From the NCBI GenBank assembly GCA_913056285.1, contig CAJXNE010000093.1, positions 1 through 8,032 of the forward strand: a stretch of DNA of 8,032 bases. The letters run 5' to 3'. The notes beneath the pieces are model-generated. The model made no database searches. It was not told the origin of the DNA and was given only the letters and a program-made list of their open reading frames with translations. Positions within the stretch are counted from its first letter, which is position 1. Every line of letters begins with the position of its first letter. Of the stretch, positions 6,246 through 8,032 are shown piece after piece. The DNA comes from an uncultured Zetaproteobacteria bacterium (GTDB taxonomy: Bacteria; Pseudomonadota; Zetaproteobacteria; Mariprofundales; Mariprofundaceae). A program made the position numbers and the translations under genes.

Positions 6246-6566
6246 ATGGAAGAGATACCGAAAGATAAAGTTACCGATGCCAGTCAGGGCTTGCGGGCCA
6301 TTGCACATGAATTACGCCTGTCTGTACTATGCCTGCTGCTTGATGGTCCGATGTGCGTGCATGAACTGATGGAAGCAACTGGGGCCGCGCAATCCAATCT
6401 ATCCCAGCATCTGACCAAGATGCGACTGATGGGCATCATCAAAAATGAGAAGCGGGGTCAGCAGGTATTTTATCGTATCGCCAATCCGGCCTGGGGCGAT
6501 CTGGTGCATGCTCTGAAACAGATTTACTGTCCTGAAATGTGCGCTATTTCCGGCGGAGATGTGTAA
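6246..6566 (+). CDS. ArsR-family repressor, SqrR/BigR/HlyU-like
   Basis: A 106-residue winged helix-turn-helix repressor of the ArsR/SmtB family. The helix-turn-helix is at about residues 36-62 (HELMEATGAAQSNLSQHLTKMR) and the wing is KNEKRGQQVFYRIANP. It lacks an ELCVCDL-type metal site. Instead Cys29 (LRLSVLCLLLDG) and Cys95 (ALKQIYCPEMC) sit 66 residues apart. That is the spacing of the dithiol pairs in SqrR (41/107), BigR (42/108) and HlyU (38/104), which sense persulfides or redox state by cross-linking. Two further cysteines, Cys37 and Cys99, lie near this pair. I infer a sulfur- or redox-responsive repressor that acts on its own promoter and on the efflux genes behind it. No ribosome binding site precedes the ATG, which fits a leaderless message. 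The stop overlaps the start of the next gene by one base (TAATG). Family assignment is firm; the inducer is inferred. Confidence 0.9.
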   Translation: MEEIPKDKVTDASQGLRAIAHELRLSVLCLLLDGPMCVHELMEATGAAQSNLSQHLTKMRLMGIIKNEKRGQQVFYRIANPAWGDLVHALKQIYCPEMCAISGGDV

Positions 6567-7951
6567 TGGAGTTTTTTTCCGCTAATGTATCATTAAATTA
6601 TAATGTATTAATTAAGAGGGTGGTATTGCTTGCATTGATGATGGTTGCTGTGCATGCAGAAGCTACCGAGATCACGACGCTTAAACAGAGCGTCGATTAT
6701 GCCGTGCAGCATAATCGGTTATTGGCAGCCGATGGCAGCGCTATCGAACAGGCACATGCCCGGCAGGATATGGCTAACGGTCACTTTTTACCGCGTGTCG
6801 ACGTTTCTACCGGCGTAACGCGTACAGATGCTCCGGGTAGTTATTTTGGCATGCGTTTGAATCAGCAGAAGATTACTGCAGCAGATTTCAGTCCGACTTT
6901 TTTGAACAATCCGGGTTATATCAATAATTATCAAACGCGTTTGAATGTGAGCATGCCGCTGTATCATGGCGGCGCGTTGTGGGCTGGGAAAAGGCTGGCT
7001 GAACATCAGGGTCGATCGGCCGTGATGAGCCATGCATCAATGCAGCAGCAGATTATATTTCAAACCATTCAGGCTTATGCGCGCACCCATCAGGCGAAGG
7101 CATCCGTCACCGCTATGAAGAGCGCTGTGGATGCGGCAGAAAAACGCTATCGGGACACGCAGGCATTACATAAACGAGGCATCCTGATTGACAGCGATGT
7201 GATGGATGCCCATGTGCATCAGTTACGTACCCGACTGCAATTGAAACAGGCCGAAAATGCTCTGGCCGGAGCGATGGAACAGTTGCAACGCGTATTGGGC
7301 ATCGATGATATCGAAGGTAACAGCAATATACTGCGCGTTGACGGAGAGGCTACACTGTCTGATGTCACAGGTTCGCTGGATGAACTGGTTCAGCGCGCCA
7401 TGGCACAGCGTCCGGATTTAAGTGCTCTGGAAGCGGCCTCCCGGGCATCTCATGCCGAGATAGATCAGAGGCGCGCCGCATTCATGCCGAATGTCGATCT
7501 GGTGGCCGGGCAGGAATGGAATGCATCCACGCCATCGCTGAAAAGTCGTAATACCATGATTGGTGCTACGGTGAGTATGAATGTGTTTGCCGGAGGAACG
7601 GATAAGGCACGTATTCGCGCAGCACGAGCGAAATCCATTGCGCTGGAACTGAAAATAGCCGATAAAAAACAGCAAATTCATCATGAAGTAGCGCATGCCT
7701 GGCGGCAACTGGATGAAAGCAGGGCGCGCCATGCCAGTGAGCAGGAAGCGCTGAAACAAAGTGAGGAATCGCTGCGCATTAAATCGCTGCGCTTTCAACA
7801 GGGACTGGCTAAAACATCCGATTTGCTTGATGCCCAGTCACTGGTGGATTCGACACGGCTATCGAGTATTCGAGCCAGATATGATGTCACGATTGCCCGG
7901 GCAGCATTGCAACTGGCTGTGGGCGCATTGAATGAGGGAGTGATCCAATGA
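6566..7951 (+). CDS. TolC-family outer-membrane efflux protein
   Basis: Outer-membrane channel of the TolC/OEP family, which joins an inner-membrane pump and a periplasmic adaptor for export. I start it at the ATG at 6566 (461 residues), with GGAG 7 nt upstream. An in-frame GTG at 6539 lies inside the arsR gene and lacks such a site. A Sec signal peptide ends at about Ala31 (IKRVVLLALMMVAVHA). The mature protein shows the duplicated OEP layout. Repeat 1 begins near 36 and has FLPRVDVSTG (74-83) and the strand end MPLYHGG (130-136), followed by long helices to about 245. Repeat 2 starts near 270 with AMAQRPDLSALEA, FMPNVDLVAG and MNVFAGG (338-344), followed by helices to the end. Arg/Gln/Ala-rich heptads fit the alpha-barrel. 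It overlaps arsR by 1 nt and the lipoprotein gene by 4 nt, so it belongs to their operon. The substrate is unknown. Confidence 0.93.
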   Translation: MEFFSANVSLNYNVLIKRVVLLALMMVAVHAEATEITTLKQSVDYAVQHNRLLAADGSAIEQAHARQDMANGHFLPRVDVSTGVTRTDAPGSYFGMRLNQQKITAADFSPTFLNNPGYINNYQTRLNVSMPLYHGGALWAGKRLAEHQGRSAVMSHASMQQQIIFQTIQAYARTHQAKASVTAMKSAVDAAEKRYRDTQALHKRGILIDSDVMDAHVHQLRTRLQLKQAENALAGAMEQLQRVLGIDDIEGNSNILRVDGEATLSDVTGSLDELVQRAMAQRPDLSALEAASRASHAEIDQRRAAFMPNVDLVAGQEWNASTPSLKSRNTMIGATVSMNVFAGGTDKARIRAARAKSIALELKIADKKQQIHHEVAHAWRQLDESRARHASEQEALKQSEESLRIKSLRFQQGLAKTSDLLDAQSLVDSTRLSSIRARYDVTIARAALQLAVGALNEGVIQ

Positions 7952-8032
7952 ACAAGATATTTATGCTGATGCTGATGGCGGCGCTATCGTTGCAGGCCTG
8001 TAGTGGTGAAGGCAGCAATCCGGTCGCAGCAC
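7948..8032 (+). CDS. Lipoprotein start, probably RND periplasmic adaptor (3' partial)
   Basis: Only the first 28 residues are visible. They form a classic lipoprotein signal: Met-Asn-Lys, a hydrophobic core (IFMLMLMAALS) and the lipobox LQAC, with Cys18 as the lipidated residue, followed by SGEGSN. The ATG at 7948 overlaps the TolC gene stop as ATGA, and GGGAG lies 7 nt upstream. Following an OEP gene, the likeliest identity is a membrane fusion protein of an RND pump (AcrA/MexA type), with the pump gene outside the window. The fold itself cannot be seen. The residue after the lipid cysteine is Ser rather than the Asp of the inner-membrane-retained AcrA, so localisation is open. Confidence 0.7.
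   Translation, partial: MNKIFMLMLMAALSLQACSGEGSNPVAA

Noticed and set aside
6539..6565. GTG at 6539 as start of the TolC-family gene
   Set aside because: It would add nine basic and aromatic residues overlapping arsR. The ATG at 6566 has GGAG at 7 nt and gives a 1-nt overlap with the arsR stop.

Overview
The window looks like a chromosomal segment of a Gram-negative proteobacterium. It carries a SUF iron-sulfur cluster assembly operon of the rrf2-sufB-sufC-sufD-sufS type, an ArsR-family repressor, a TolC-type outer-membrane channel and the start of a lipoprotein. This Rrf2-led suf order is known from Gammaproteobacteria and related lineages (Xanthomonas-like; Zetaproteobacteria are also possible). 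The species cannot be fixed from the sequence alone.

Layout, left to right. Positions 1-218 hold the 3' end of an unrecognised membrane protein on the + strand. An AT-rich inverted repeat with a T-run (220-260) lies between it and the convergent - strand genes. Positions 250-753 (-) encode an orphan coiled-coil protein that is AT-rich and overlaps the end of sufS by 4 nt. Positions 750-6061 (-) hold the suf operon, transcribed right to left: Rrf2 regulator, SufB, SufC, SufD, SufS. Junctions are tight (4-nt ATGA overlaps at rrf2/sufB and sufC/sufD, 18 nt between sufB and sufC), except for a 91-nt sufD-sufS gap filled by a hairpin-forming repeat. Positions 6062-6245 are a divergent control region. 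Positions 6246-8032 (+) hold an ArsR-family regulator, a TolC-like protein and a lipoprotein that runs off the end. Their junctions overlap by 1 and 4 nt, so they form one operon.

How the genes work together. SufS takes sulfur from cysteine, and the SufB/SufC/SufD scaffold builds Fe-S clusters with ATP hydrolysis by SufC. The Rrf2 protein, which has three cluster-ligand-like cysteines, probably represses the operon when it carries a cluster. A TTGTTC-N17-TAGAAT promoter with an 18-bp imperfect palindrome inside its spacer is the obvious control point. On the other side, the ArsR protein has two cysteines 66 residues apart, the spacing of the persulfide-sensing pair in SqrR, BigR and HlyU. A sulfur- or redox-sensing switch may therefore control an efflux operon back to back with the Fe-S operon. 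The ArsR promoter is placed so that the mRNA would be essentially leaderless.

The main oddities are a CACGAAG-unit repeat present twice (once as the sufD-sufS hairpin, once as the first codons of the orphan coiled-coil gene), the sharp drop in GC at the end of sufS, and the lack of a SufE/SufU-type partner next to sufS.
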